A DNA stretch of 64,000 nucleotides from Xanthostigma xanthostigma (lineage: Eukaryota > Arthropoda > Insecta > Raphidioptera > Raphidiidae), in the NCBI GenBank assembly GCA_963575645.1, contig OY754464.1, positions 8,804,001 through 8,868,000 of the forward strand. Reading direction: 5' to 3'. Below the pieces are notes generated by a model, which was given only the letters and a program-made list of their open reading frames with translations, was not told where the DNA came from and ran no database searches. Made by a program: the position numbers and the translations under genes. This document shows positions 9,981 through 20,597 of this stretch, piece by piece (the first letter of the stretch is position 1; every line of letters begins with the position of its first letter).

Positions 9981-11567
9981 GGGCCATAGCGGAATAAGCA
10001 TGGGTAAGGTGCCCCCGCACGGATTGGGTTAGTTTTTTTTTCATTTATAGCGATTGATAAATGAATAAGATTTGGAAAATTTCAGCCCTAAAAAATCAAC
10101 CCCTGGGGAGTGAGAATTAATTTTCGAAAAATCATAAAAAAAATCATAACTTTTGAATAGCTGAACTGATTTTGATGAAAATTTAATATGATTTAGATAT
10201 TACTACAGCGCATCTTAAGAAAAATTATCAGCTCGAAAAAAAATATATAACCTAAAAAAAAAAAAAAATTCAGTTTTTATTTTTTTTTTTAATTATTTGC
10301 AATTTTGGTACAATCACCAAAATTTTTGTAAACATTTCTGAAACTACTCTACGTAACGCATAATTTTTTCATAGCGAGATTCCGGGTGCGTCATGGTTAA
10401 AAAAATAAAAAAGTTTGAAAATATTTTTTTTTTATATGTTATGATCATGGTACAATTATAACAATTTTTGACGTGATAACGTCTTATAAATTGATGAAAC
10501 ACCAGCTGCACGCACCAAAAAGTGTAACGTTCCGAAAAGTGTAACGTTCCGATTGATGAAACACCAGCTGCACGCACGAAAAAGTGTAACGTTCTGAAAA
10601 GTGTAACGTTCCGCCTGACCCTGTGCGTGCAAGCAAGAGCGCAGTAATGTATTATTAAATATGATATTCGAGCGGAATACGTTATCACGTAAAACTATCG
10701 TCCGTAAACCGACTTTACAGACAACCAATTTTTTTGTAGGTTCGGGAATCTTTTTAACATAACATATTATTTTTTTCGGAATTTAAAAACACTAAAATGA
10801 CTAATAGCAGTTAATTCGCCTCTTTTACTTTTTTTTCCTTCAACTCATTCGTTGTTTCAGTTCTGTTCTTTAGACCTGAAGCGAATACGAATAGAATAAT
10901 CACTAGTATCAGAAAGAAGTAATAAGAAAGTTTTTGTACATAACATTATCAGTTCATGCATGTTAAAAAGAAGCTATAAAAAATATTTTCAAACATTTTT
11001 ATTTTTTTGACCATGACGCACCCGGAAACTCGTTATGAAAAAATTATATGTTATGTTAAACAGATTCCCGAACCTACAAAAAAATTGTTGTAATTGTATC
11101 ATGATCATAACCTATAAAAAAAAATATTTTCAAACTTTTTTATTTTTTTGACCATGACGCACCCTGAAACTCGTTATGAAAAAATTATATGTTACGTAGA
11201 GTAGTTTCATAAATTTTTACAAAAATTTTGGTGATTGTACCAAAATCGCAAATAATTAAAAAAAAAATTAAAAACTTAAATTATTTTTTTTTTGAGGTTA
11301 TATATTTTTTTTCGAGCTGATAATTTTTCTTATGATGCGCTGTAGTAATATCTAAATCATATTAAATTTTCATCGAAATCAGTTCAGCTATTCAAAAGTT
11401 ATGATTTTTTTATGATTTTTCGAAAATTAATTCTCACTCGCCAGGGGTTGATTTTTTAGGGCTGAAATTTTCCAAATCTTAATCATTTATCAATCGCTAT
11501 AAATGAAAAAAAAAACTAACCCAATCCGTGCGGGGGCATCTTACCCATACTTATTCCGCTATGGCCG
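9981..11567. repeat. 1.6-kb imperfect palindrome
   Basis: The arms of roughly 500 bp can be followed through TCGCTATAAATGAAAAAAA, GGGGTTGATTTTTTAGGGC, ATCAGTTCAGCTATTCAAAA and GTTTCAGAAATGTTTACAAA-like blocks. The centre includes ordinary AT-rich sequence (10740-10960). The arm difference created by the insertion at 10470 shows that the inverted duplication is older than that insertion. Confidence 0.75.
10470..10730 (+). mobile_element. Poly-T-targeting element, family T (copy 1)
   Basis: It starts GACGTGATAACGTC and ends CTTTACAGACAACCAA, with T runs on both sides. The uninterrupted site survives in the other palindrome arm near 11080 as CAACAATTTTTTTGTAGG, so the insertion duplicated about five T. 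Subterminal motifs GTGATAACG and CGTTATCAC are inverted copies. Inside, a 60-base unit with GATGAAACACCAGCTGCACG is present twice in tandem (about 10494-10615). The family has no coding sequence and no class that I recognise. Confidence 0.75.
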
Positions 11568-11976
11568 GGTTTTAGCATTTTTCCCTCTACTTGTGCTATA
11601 AGACATTGCTTCTTGCCAAATTTCATGATTCTAGATCAACGGGAAGTACCCTGTAGGTGTTGATTCCCAAGAGTCTTGACAGACAGACGGACAACAAAGT
11701 TATCCTATAAGGGTTCCTTTTGAGGTACGGAACCCTAAAAATAATAAAATCGTACAATAACTCTATTCTAGCAATCGAGAGATAATGTTTTTAATCACAC
11801 ATTTGATCAGTATCAAATAACAGTGCAAAGAAAGTTCTCAAATTTAGTTATATTTTCTCAGATAAATATTTTAATATTTTTTTCACTGCGTGACAGTTTA
11901 CAGAAAAATTGAATAAGTTTTTTAATGTTTTTTTATAATAAAATATTTAAAATTAAACAAACTCATAATAATAATC

Positions 11977-12577
11977 ATATATATTAATACGTTAAGGTTA
12001 AAGATGTTTGCTCCCCTTTTTAGAAAAAACCACACAATTTCTCCTCTGCATAAATTATATATCGTTTTACAGATAAAATTGCATGCTCTACTGACATCGA
12101 CAACTAAAAAATTTATTATTGCTTTTGTTTTTGTAAATTAATTAATTAACAGCAACGCTGAACAACGTCTGCCATCTGACGGCTTTAATTTTGAAACAAC
12201 GTCAACACTTCGATCTGTCATCTGACCTTCATATTGTAATACAACAGACACAATACGGCATACTGCCATCTGACGGTTTTAATTTTGAAACAGCGAGCAA
12301 CGCTGAACAACGTCACAGCAATGCTGCATGATGCCATCTGACGGCTTAGCTCAACGCTTTTGCTACTTGCGCCTCTATATGACAATTTTAGTAAAATATT
12401 TCTTCGATCTGTCATCTGAGCTTCATATTGTAATACAACAAAAAGAAGAACGTTATAAGCAGTGTGCAAAATTAGAAATGAATTGAATACCTGCAATCAT
12501 ATTTAAAAAATAATTTGTTAAGTGATAATAATATACTTATTTAGTGCGAATAATTCGCACAGGTCACACTAGTGATC
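11977..12577 (-). repeat. Dispersed repeat P (copy 1)
   Basis: About 600 bp that reappears inverted at 57013-57615. It contains repeated modules such as GCCATCTGACGGC and TTCGATCTGTCATCTGA, and near its inner end the 17-base palindrome GTGCGAATAATTCGCAC. A 92-codon frame on the minus strand (12218-12496) has an 86-codon counterpart in the other copy with nearly the same residues. The frame may just reflect recent shared ancestry. No family or target duplication is recognised. Confidence 0.65.
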
Positions 12578-12618
12578 ATGTATATTGTTAGAACAATTTA
12601 CCACCATTTGACCAGCTT

Positions 12619-12661
12619 GTGGCCCTGAAGATGGAAACAAATTTTTCGAAACGTTGGTCAC
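12619..12661 (+). ncRNA. Hammerhead-ribozyme-like motif, solitary
   Basis: GTGGCC (12619-12624) can pair with GGTCAC (12656-12661) as a six-pair stem I. CTGAAGA follows at 12625-12631, then a stem II of five pairs (GGAAA against TTTTC), GAAA at 12648-12651 and the palindromic stem III ACGT, with GTT as cleavage triplet. All invariant core positions of CUGANGA and GAAA are present. The surroundings (about 12585-12720) look like a Penelope-like element tail, but the coding part is missing. Cleavage is untested. Confidence 0.6.
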
Positions 12662-12720
12662 TAGCGTAACATTGGTAAAGCTTATTTAAGATCCTCAACC
12701 AAAACCTTCCCTCATCGTAA

Positions 12721-13135
12721 AAACTCTATCGCTTATATATTCTTGAATGTTGGACACTATTTAACTACATACATCAAAGGTTAATAACTAAAAGAGATAA
12801 GTCAAAGTAAACTTGGGTAATGAGATACTTTATTGTGGACAGAATGAGCATTAAAATAAAAGAAAGAAATGTCAAGAAGGAGAACAGTGAATAGCTCTAA
12901 ACTCTAAAGCATCATTTAAATTTGATTTAGAAGAAAGACAATTGAAATAAAGCAAATAGAGATTATTTCACGGATAGGAAGAGTCAAAACGACTTAAAAC
13001 GGGTTCAGAATACGTTTTACTGAAAACAAAACGTAATAAAGTAGAGACTAAGCTACTCTACAATCAAACAGGTATGCTCAACGTCGTAAACAATTACGTC
13101 ACAGGACGACATATTTTTATCAAGTCTTCTTGTTT
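12721..13135. other. Spacer without recognised features
   Basis: AT-rich, purine-rich on the plus strand near 12840-12970. No gene or repeat identified. Confidence 0.4.
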
Positions 13136-13140
13136 AAAAA

Positions 13141-13700
13141 AAAAGCGAGTGTGCTTTAGAGCACACGACTGAAGTAAAACTTCTTCCTGCCATAATTATT
13201 TTAAATATATTTATTAAGAATAATGCGTAAATACCTCAAATTTGCTTATGTTAAATTCATAAAGAACAATAATATCGGTTCGTCTCAAAGTTTATCGAAC
13301 ACAATATAACCTCACTCTGTAGTACATATCTACAAAATATAATTTTTGATTAATTAATAGGTAAAATATCTATATATATTTATTATAATACATTTAAAAG
13401 TATTTATTAACTAACCTACATTATTTCCCGTTACAAAATGCAGCAAAATTCGATGAAATGTATTTTTGATACAAAAAAAAACAGTTATTTTCATTTTAAA
13501 CGTCAAATAGTTGATATTATGCTCCGTCTTTGTCGCACTCACTAACTTATATCTCCCTCTCAACTTAATGCTCCGTCTTTGTCGCACTCACTAACTTATA
13601 TCTCCCTCTCAACTCCGATGATGCACTTCCGTAAACAATTTCGTCAGGCATTTACCAGCTTACTCCCCAAGTCAAGAAGTCAAGAAGTTTTACTTCAAAA
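13141..13700. mobile_element. Repeat with AAGTAAAACTTC ends (copy 1)
   Basis: The left end reads GAGTGTGCTTTAGAGCACAC then GACTGAAGTAAAACTTC. The right end contains CAGCTTACTCCCCAAGTCAA then GAAGTTTTACTTC, an inverted match to the left. Related sequence lies at 47566-47920, and a right-end fragment at 36530-36595. No coding sequence is visible. The ends suggest a non-autonomous DNA element. Confidence 0.6.
13519..13614. repeat. Perfect 49-bp tandem duplication
   Basis: The unit starting ATGCTCCGTCTTTGTCGCAC occurs at 13519-13567 and again at 13568-13614 without a mismatch, which marks it as recent. It lies within the repeat 13141-13700. Confidence 0.9.
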
Positions 13701-14141
13701 ATATTTACATCTTCAGGATTAAATCAAAGTCTTGAAGATGAGACAAAACATTAGCGCACTTATAATTATAACATTTTATGGTCTAAAGTCTAAACTAAAT
13801 GAATTATACTTACTCCACCTATAATCCGACGTATACGGTTATCAGTCCGGCACTTGCTGTCATTGGGCACTATACATAAATGTCAATGCGGATAATAAAT
13901 AACATGTCATTTCGGAACAAAGTAGAAAACTATTAACATGTGTATTGTGTACACATTTACCATAAAAATAAAAAAGATTTGAAAAAAATTACACGCACAG
14001 AAGCGGGGTTATATTCATTAATTAATTATTTAAGAGTTAACGTGTTTGTATTTACGTTACCTGTTATAAACGGGTTCATAGATGACGCTTCGGTACGGTT
14101 AATTTGACTGACGCACATGACAGGTCTCGTGCAGGAACAGC
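13701..14141. other. Spacer without recognised features
   Basis: No gene or repeat partner was recognised. Confidence 0.4.
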
Positions 14142-14577
14142 ACTAATAATAATAATGCGTTTAACGTCCGTTTCTCGACTTTATGTCATAACAGACGCCA
14201 TTCGCACCGTTACTATTTTCCATCCACCGTACACTTCTCGTTATTTTCTACATTTTTAAACTTCCACCTAATTAATAGCAATGGGCTAATGAAGGAATTT
14301 TAGGACATTAGGATAAGGTAAGTAAATTTTGAACATAGGAGTTTGACAGGTAATCAGCCATGGTCTTGAATAAGGAACCATCTCGATATTTATCTGGAAT
14401 TATTGAGGGAAACCATGGAAAACCTCGACAAGATGGCCGGTACAGGAATTACCATTTCTCGGCGAGAGGCAGCAGAAAAAACTCCCAGCCACATCTGTCC
14501 CGCCGGGATTCGAACCCGGTACCTCCCGAATGCGAGTCTAGTGCTCTCACCACTACGCCATTCCGTTATATATGGCT
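14142..14577 (-). mobile_element. tRNA-headed SINE, full-length copy
   Basis: On the minus strand the element starts with a tRNA-like head (14500-14575): A-box-like TGGCGTAGTGGTGAGAGC, then GGTACCGGGTTCGAATCCCG with a perfect B box. A body of about 330 bp follows, then a tail of TTA repeats (at 14142-14158 on the plus strand as AATAATAAT). The head, body and simple-repeat tail are the hallmarks of a SINE. Related copies: 19687-19757, 20467-20597 and 25114-25443. Frames of 112 and 60 codons in the region are by-products. Confidence 0.8.
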
Positions 14578-15338
14578 ATTTCTGACACGACTTCAAATAC
14601 ACATAGTGTGTGGCCCGAGCGAATCCGGGTGCTTTCAAATTTCTGAAGATTGTGAAAAAAAAAAATTAAACAAAATCGTGTTTTTTCGTGTAGCCTAACC
14701 TATATTATCTCCTAAGCGTTTAGCATATTATAGTGCTATAACGAGCAAAGCTATAGAGCTACAGGGGAAAACAAGTGACACTCTATTATAACGTACAATA
14801 AAACAAAGGAACATCATAACGACAAAAGTGACATATTCCAAGTTTAACAATGACGCTATTTTGGGAACAAGTGACCTAACCTATAGACGGCAAGAAAAAC
14901 GCATTTAGTTCGCCAACATCATCTACATACTATAAAGAGCGGAGCTATAGTAGCACCGAGCTATAGAAGAAAACAAGTGACACTTTATTATACGTACAAT
15001 AAAACAAAGGAATTCATCATGACAGATGTGATCCCTTCCGACGCCCAAGTATAATACTACAGCTCTCGTTATGTTCTCAAAGTTGGCAGGCTTGGTTGGC
15101 TGGCCGTGTTTTCAAACTGTTGGGTTGGCATAATATCTGAACCGGAATTGTTTCGCCAACGATACTAGATAAATACATTCTATAGTCAAAGATCGCATTA
15201 CGTGTTGTAGAGCTGCATTTCGTCACAGCGCATAAGTATTTTATAAAATGTCGATTTGGTTTATTAGCGTTTAATTTCAGAGAACTAATTCCATTGAGGA
15301 AAGAATAAATACGACACCTTCGTCTGTTATTTCATGAT
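14578..15338. repeat. Spacer with two diverged direct repeats
   Basis: A block with CTATAGAGCTACAGGGGAAA, ACAAGTGACACTCTATTATA and ACGTACAATAAAACAAAGGA (about 14735-14830) recurs at 14930-15030, so an old tandem duplication with a period near 190 bp is likely. No coding sequence. Confidence 0.55.
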
Positions 15339-15971
15339 AATCTATACTAATATATAAAGCTAAAGAGTTTGTTTATGATATATTTTACATATTATAGTAT
15401 GGTATGGTTGTCCGGTGTCTGTAAATAGAGTAACGGACTACAAAATCCACATACTGTGAGAGTTGTTTTTTTCATGAATTATACAGACGTTAGTTTAATT
15501 AATTTAAATAAATAAAATCGTAACTTAGACTGCAATTAAACAGTTTTAAAGATTCCTAGAGCGAATTTTCAGTTTTAATCATTTTTTTCTGTTTATATTT
15601 TTTTGTACCTATCTTCTATCTATACTAATATATAAAGCTGAAGAGTTTGTTTGTTTGTTTGGTTGGTTGAACGCGCCTATCTCAGGAACTACTGGTTCGA
15701 ATTCAAACAATTTTTTTTGTTGGATCGTCCATTTATCGAGGAATGCTATAGGCTATATAATATCACGCTACGACCAATAGGAGCGGAACATCAATGAAAA
15801 ATGTAACTCAAAATTTGTCCGTCCGACAAAAACTTTTGAACGGTAACTCCGATCATCATGAAATTTGGACACAACATTCATCTCGGTAAACTAAGATGAA
15901 CGTGCGTACTCATGTTCCTCCCCACCATTAATTTTTTTGCGCCCGGATGAAACTGGGCGGGACCGCTATAG
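15339..15971 (+). mobile_element. Composite Helitron (outer segment plus family 1 element)
   Basis: The first segment begins TCTATACTAATATATAAAGC at 15343. A second start of the same sequence lies at 15619, and the unit ends with GCCCGGATGAAACTGGGC then GGGACCGCTATAG near 15971. The same two-part arrangement recurs at 33248-34536, so the pair moves or was duplicated together. The start with TC, the hairpin and the CTA-type end fit Helitrons. No Rep or helicase sequence is present. Confidence 0.75.
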
Positions 15972-15978
15972 TCTTTAT

Positions 15979-16424
15979 AGGGTGACTGGTAATTGCTCGT
16001 ATTCCTCTCGGGAGAAGAAACTATGACTAATTTGGAATGATTTAACCTCCATCTCTTGGCGGTCGAAAATGCGTCAAATTTTTTTTATGATAATAATACT
16101 TCTGTGAAGAATTTTTATTTCATTTTTCTTATTTATTGTTTTAACACACAACATAAAATCTAACAGTAAATTTCGTGGTTTTTAGTTTTAGGACGGTTGG
16201 ACAATTAGTAATCTATCAGACCATGGAAAAATTCAAGCCAAAAAGTGAGAATATTTTTTTAAAACTTTTTAACTCCCAAAATTCGGATTTTTGTAAAAAG
16301 AAAACCTAAGTAGATTTTCTCGAAAATGACGCATTTCCGACCCCCAAATGATAGAGGTTAAATTATTCCCAATTAGTCATAGTTTCTTCTCCCGAGCGGA
16401 ATACGAACAATTACCGATCACCTG
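15979..16424. mobile_element. Foldback element with 75-bp inverted ends
   Basis: GGGTGACTGGTAATTGCTCG at the left pairs with CGAACAATTACCGATCACC at the right, and the match continues through GAGAAGAAACTATGACTAAT. The interior is unique in this window. It lies exactly between two Helitron segments. Class not decided. Confidence 0.7.
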
Positions 16425-16660
16425 TATATAAAAATCTCGTGTCACGATGTTCGTCCACGCTAATCTCCGAAACCACTGAACCGATTTTAATGACATTTTG
16501 TGAATGTGTTTTGCTTGGTTCAACTTACGCTATAGGAGAGTTTTTATTAAATAGTTTGTACAAAAATACGGTGTTTTATGAAAAAACTGTTTTAGTAACA
16601 TGTAGCGACAATTCATAGAATTTACTCAAAGCTATTAGTTCAGAAGCAAACAATATTGCT
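16425..16660 (+). mobile_element. Helitron family 2, 5' fragment
   Basis: It starts TATATAAAAATCTCGTGTCA and follows the copy at 5450 up to the motif GCTATTAGTTCAGAAGCAAA, then stops. The 3' hairpin end is missing. Confidence 0.65.
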
Positions 16661-17264
16661 ATAAAAGCGGGTGTTATAGTTTTTTTAACTATACTTTTAA
16701 TTTATATAAATTTCTTACATAAACAGGAACTTATCTGAAGGTTTTTAGGTTATAATAACAGAGAATTAGTCTAAATCGAAAAGTGTTTTAGCGTCTACAG
16801 TTAATCCACAATGTGTACAGCTAATATGGTTAAAAGGCAATATATTTTTATTTAATGTGATTTTTGGAGTCTCCGTTCTTGTTTGTAGAAAATAAAAGTA
16901 TTTTCCGACTTCCATTTCGCTTTCGTTTAGTTCTGTTCTCATTTGTTTCGTTGTAAATGGAATGCGATAAATTAAATGAGGTTATAATAATGTATTGCAT
17001 AATTCTGTTGTTGTGTTTCCAATTTAGATTATAATCACTTAAATAAACTACACAATAAATTTAAAGAATGTTAATTACATTCGTTTAAACACGATAATTA
17101 AACTACATTTTTTTGTAATAAAGACATTATGCTTGGTTAAACAACAGATTGTTGTCAAAAAACCTGAATCGACAATCTCCTTGTAGAGGGACAATTTTTT
17201 TCGATGTTTTTAAGCAAAAAAGTTAAAATGAACATGTGTCTAAAATTGTATTATTATTAACCAA
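16661..17264. other. Spacer without recognised features
   Basis: AT-rich. No gene or repeat partner recognised. Confidence 0.4.
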
Positions 17265-17524
17265 ATTATTATTGTTTAACGAGGTGTTTATAATATTAAG
17301 GTAGCTGGCATTCACTTAGAAAACCCATGTTTTTCGCACGGCCAGCTGTGCTCACGTGTATCGAATCCATAAAATCTTTGTTTTTGCAAAAGACGGTAAA
17401 ACAAAAAAAAACATTGTTTATAGGGCCGTCGTAAATTTGTCTTGCTTGAAATTGTGAATTTTTAATCAATTATATCAATTGTACACACTGATTCTACGCG
17501 AACGAAGTCACGGGTAAAAGCTAG
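17265..17524 (+). pseudogene. Helitron 3' end with helicase C-terminal remnant
   Basis: The plus strand around 17335-17370 encodes HGQL followed by CSRVSNP and a stop. This is the tail of the conserved Helitron helicase motif HGQLYVACSRV with eight bases lost. The same sequence, less damaged, is on the minus strand at 60226-60436. The element ends with CGCGAACGAAGTCACGGG then TAAAAGCTAG at 17521-17524 followed by T. That is a Helitron 3' terminus in an A/T site. Only the last 260 bp remain, with several stops. It may be the source of, or derived from, the same family as the 60 kb copy. Confidence 0.75.
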
Positions 17525-18491
17525 TACAGAAGTATAAGGACCTTCGTAAATAAATTATTCAAAATATTTAATGGAGGAAAATATTTTAACAAAATAAGCA
17601 TAACGGGAAAAACATCTTATTGAAATAAATTGCTGTAATTTAATTCTAAACAAATTTCAAATAAGATAACATTTTATTTATTTTTATTTATAAAAGTTAC
17701 AAGATAAGATGCACTAAGGCACTTATATCCTTACGAAACATATTCAAATGAAATTAATGTATATAAAATAGCTTCGTTTCGTACGTCCAAATTGATTGAA
17801 GCTGCCCCTACACCACCGTATACCCGTTACCTACACCATCAAAGATTCCATCGAATTAAAGAATTTATTCAAAAAAAGATTTTCTGTTTTGTTAACATTT
17901 CTCATATATATTTACAGCAAATAAGCCATTAAACATTAAACGGACATTTATTTTTAACTACTTACTAAAAAAGGTTATCAACTAGACATGTGGATATATA
18001 TGTTTTATGTTTGTTCAGCAATAACTTCTCGAGAGGTTAACCGATTTAAAAATTTTCAACGCCATTTTGTTCAGAATGTTTACGAAATGTTCCAGTATAA
18101 TTTTCGTTAAAATCGGTTAAGTCGTTTTTTACTAACCTACACAAAAAGGAGGTTATTATGTATTTTACCTCATATTTCCAGCATTTGTGCACCTATTTTT
18201 ATTATTGTTTTTTTCTATTTAGAAGAGAATAGCTTCAGGGTGGTCCCATATCAATTTTACTTCAGTAGTTTTCTTCTAGTTTAGTAATAAATTAAATATA
18301 ATGGAAGAAGGCGATTAAAAAACTTTTTGAAAAATTTAACCTCCTTGAAAAAAGCTACTAAAATGCATCGATTTCAAAGTTTACTATTTTACGCTTTTTA
18401 ATAAAGGGAGTTTCAATTTTTCGTTTAGTTTTTTTTTTAATTGAAATCAATTTCGTTATTGTTTTTTTCATAATTTATATTAAAAAGCACA
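17525..18491. other. Spacer without recognised features
   Basis: No coding motif. Nothing with a second copy in the window was identified. Confidence 0.4.
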
Positions 18492-18948
18492 TAGAGTGCC
18501 CGTCGGCAAAAATTTTACTGAGAAATACTCTCCCCAAACTTTATATATGGCTTCATTAGGCCTAGTCTGACACCTATTTCCTCTATGACTTTTTTTGATT
18601 TTGGGGCGTTTTCCCTCCAAGTTTTCCGAAACATGTCGTTTTGACGACATGTAAAAATTTATAGATACTGTTTGTTTTTTTAATTGGATAGCTTAAAAAC
18701 TTCAACCAAAACGCTAAAATAATGTTCTCTGACAAGTAACATGAACCATTTAAAATGTCTGACACCTCGAATATGTCGAAATGTTCGAGGTGTCAGACAT
18801 TTTAAATGGTTCATGTTATTTAGAGGGAGAACGCCCCAAAATCAAAAAAAGTCATAGAGGAAATAGGTGTCAGACTAGGCCTAATGAAGCCATATACAAA
18901 GTTTGGGGAGAGTATTTGTCAGTAAAATTTTTGCCGACGGGCACTCTA
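18492..18948. mobile_element. 457-bp foldback MITE with TA flanks
   Basis: Almost the whole element is an inverted repeat. TAGAGTGCCCGTCGGCAAAA at the left mirrors TTTTGCCGACGGGCACTCTA at the right, and the arms meet near 18780 around CGAGGTGTCAGACATTTTAA. The left arm has about 80 extra bases (18630-18710). TA at both edges suggests a Tc1/mariner-type target. Minor frames of 60 and 62 codons are mirror images of each other. Confidence 0.8.
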
Positions 18949-19291
18949 ACTAATATACCTTGTTCATAATTAGATATTAACAAAGAATAAATTATTTCTG
19001 TCCTAAATAATTTCAATGTAGTCCGGCCCTGCACAATCAAAGCACACCATATTGTTTGACAAGTAGTGATTTCTCAAAGACAAGGAAACACAATATAATT
19101 ATTATTGCTACTCCATCACAGTTACAATACTAACTAACTTTAAATAGAACTTCTTATAGGCCCCAACAGACTCTTAGACAGGGGACGTGTTCATCCACTG
19201 CGCCCCAATAACGACTCGTCACTAGCGGCACATGAAACAGTGCCTTAAAAATTACAGGCTGAAATTTTGACTGTCTGATCGAATAGAGTAA

Positions 19292-19555
19292 AAAAAAAAA
19301 TTGGTTGTCTGAAAAGTCGGTTTACGGACGATAGTTTTACGTGATAACGTCATAAAGAAACATTGATGAACTCTTTGACTTCACGCGAGAAGAGAGAGAA
19401 ATGCGTAGATACAAGCCGACGCTTGGGCCGATCGTGCCTCTCTATCGCTTATACCGCGCTCTCGCTTGCACGCTCAGGCTCAGGCGGAACGTGACACTTT
19501 TTCGTGCGTGCAGCCGGTGTTTCATCAATTTATAAGACGTCATCACGTCAAAAAT
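19292..19555 (-). mobile_element. Poly-T-targeting element, family T (copy 2)
   Basis: Read on the minus strand it starts GACGTGATGACGTC and ends with CGGTTTACGGACG-complementary sequence and CAACCAA. On the plus strand TTGGTTGTCTGAAAAGTCGG is at 19300 and ATCACGTCAAAAA at 19545. The A run at one end and T run at the other again match a homopolymer target. Confidence 0.75.
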
Positions 19556-19686
19556 ATGTTTGTATTCCAAAATGACGACATTTGATAACATTTTGAACCA
19601 GAAACATGTCCGAAACGTCTTTCTCCTTCTTTCCATCGATTCTGATAAAATTTTGAAGGCAGGTGTTTTATGTGAACCTCCATACA

Positions 19687-19757
19687 ACTGTGTTGTGCTC
19701 AAAATTTGCCTACCTTATCCTAATTTCCTAAAAATTCCTTCATTCGCCCATTGCTAT
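19687..19757 (+). mobile_element. SINE body fragment
   Basis: The segment with CTCAAAATTTGCCTACCTTA and TTCATTCGCCCATTGCTATT is the complement of 25255-25312 in the SINE with target duplication. Head and tail are missing. Confidence 0.65.
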
Positions 19758-20058
19758 TAACTGCATAATCTTTTCAGCATTGACTTTATGTCTTCTAACT
19801 ACGGGATTAATTCACCTATGAACAGGATTACTAAGCTTTATAATGATATCACTATGAAAAATAATGATATTGACATATTCAATATGTCTTATTTTACTTT
19901 TAAAAAGAGCTCATCAAATACTCTTTCTATCACTTCATAAGTTGGCTGGCTATTCTTATTCTTATACTTTATTTTCTTTTGTATTTATTCTGAATATTGC
20001 ATTTTTTTTCTTTTTAATTCTTTATTGTACACAGAACACATAGGTACATGTTTTTTCT

Positions 20059-20340
20059 TCAATAAATAAAATTATCGACCAATTTTTCAGACAATATATT
20101 AACAAAAAATATCAATAATACATTACAGAACGGATCTAAAAATATAAAAAAATAATTAATAATTAGTTAACTAATTATTAATTATTTTTTTATATTTTTA
20201 GATCCGTTCTGAAGAAGATCCAAATCCGGATCGAAACGTTTAATGTATTATTGATATTTTTTGTTAATATATTGTCTGAAAAATTGGTCGATAATTTTAT
20301 TTATTGAAGAGTTCTAATCAGACGTTAATCAAAGATTTGA
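20059..20340. mobile_element. Penelope-derived inverted repeat, 13-bp target duplication (copy 3)
   Basis: The arms meet near 20170 at an AATTAGTTAACTAATT palindrome. The right end is the family 3' end: GTCTGAAAAATTGGTCGATA to AATCAAAGATTTGA. The duplication ACATGTTTTTTCT is perfect at 20046-20058 and 20341-20353. The right arm carries a hammerhead-like core. The left arm has lost the core but keeps sequence on both sides of it. Confidence 0.85.
20201..20250 (+). ncRNA. Hammerhead-ribozyme-like motif in Penelope-derived repeat
   Basis: CTGAAGA (20209-20215), stem II GATCC against GGATC, then GAAACGTT (20233-20240). The core CUGANGA and GAAA are intact and stem II pairs perfectly. One extra T after the ACGT stem III and poor stem I pairing suggest reduced or no activity. 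Confidence 0.55.
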
Positions 20341-20466
20341 ACATGTTTTTTCTGTCTGTTTCTTACAATGTAATAATCTGACAACTGACTATTTTTTTTC
20401 TGTATTAAGAGATGTCATTTATCCGGACCTAGAGTCTGTTTGGCACCCATCTTTAAATAAATAAAT

Positions 20467-20597
20467 AAAGTTGAAGATTAAAAATTGTAGAAAATAACGG
20501 GAAGTGTCATAAAAAAAATAGTAAAGGTGCGAATGGCGTCTCTGATAACATAAAGTCGAGAAACGGACGTTAAACGCATTATTATTATTATTATTAT
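20467..20597 (+). mobile_element. SINE 3' fragment with ATT-repeat tail
   Basis: AAAATTGTAGAAAATAACGG, GTGCGAATGGCGTCT and AAAGTCGAGAAACGGACG run into GTTAAACGC and a tail of ATT repeats (20579-20597). It matches the 3' part of the SINE at 14142-14577 on the opposite strand. It is truncated at the 5' side, as is common for retroposed copies. Confidence 0.7.

Larger units (their letters stand above)
9617..11741 (-). mobile_element. Dispersed repeat Q (copy 2) with a 1.6-kb palindromic core
   Basis: The left edge is the reverse complement of the family's 3' end (CCAAGTGCGAGTCGGACT, 9631 onward). The right edge is the complement of its 5' end, GGTTCCGTACCTCAAAAGG read on the minus strand. Between them, 9981-11567 is a long inverted repeat: the left arm from GGGCCATAGCGGAATAAGC pairs with the right arm ending GCTTATTCCGCTATGGCC-like sequence. 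A poly-T-targeting element (10470-10730) lies in the left arm only. A segment of the right arm around CCATGACGCACCC is present twice (about 10960-11060 and 11100-11200). Confidence 0.7.

Noticed and set aside
14360-14698. 112-codon frame as a gene
   Set aside because: It is antisense to the SINE body and tRNA-like head.
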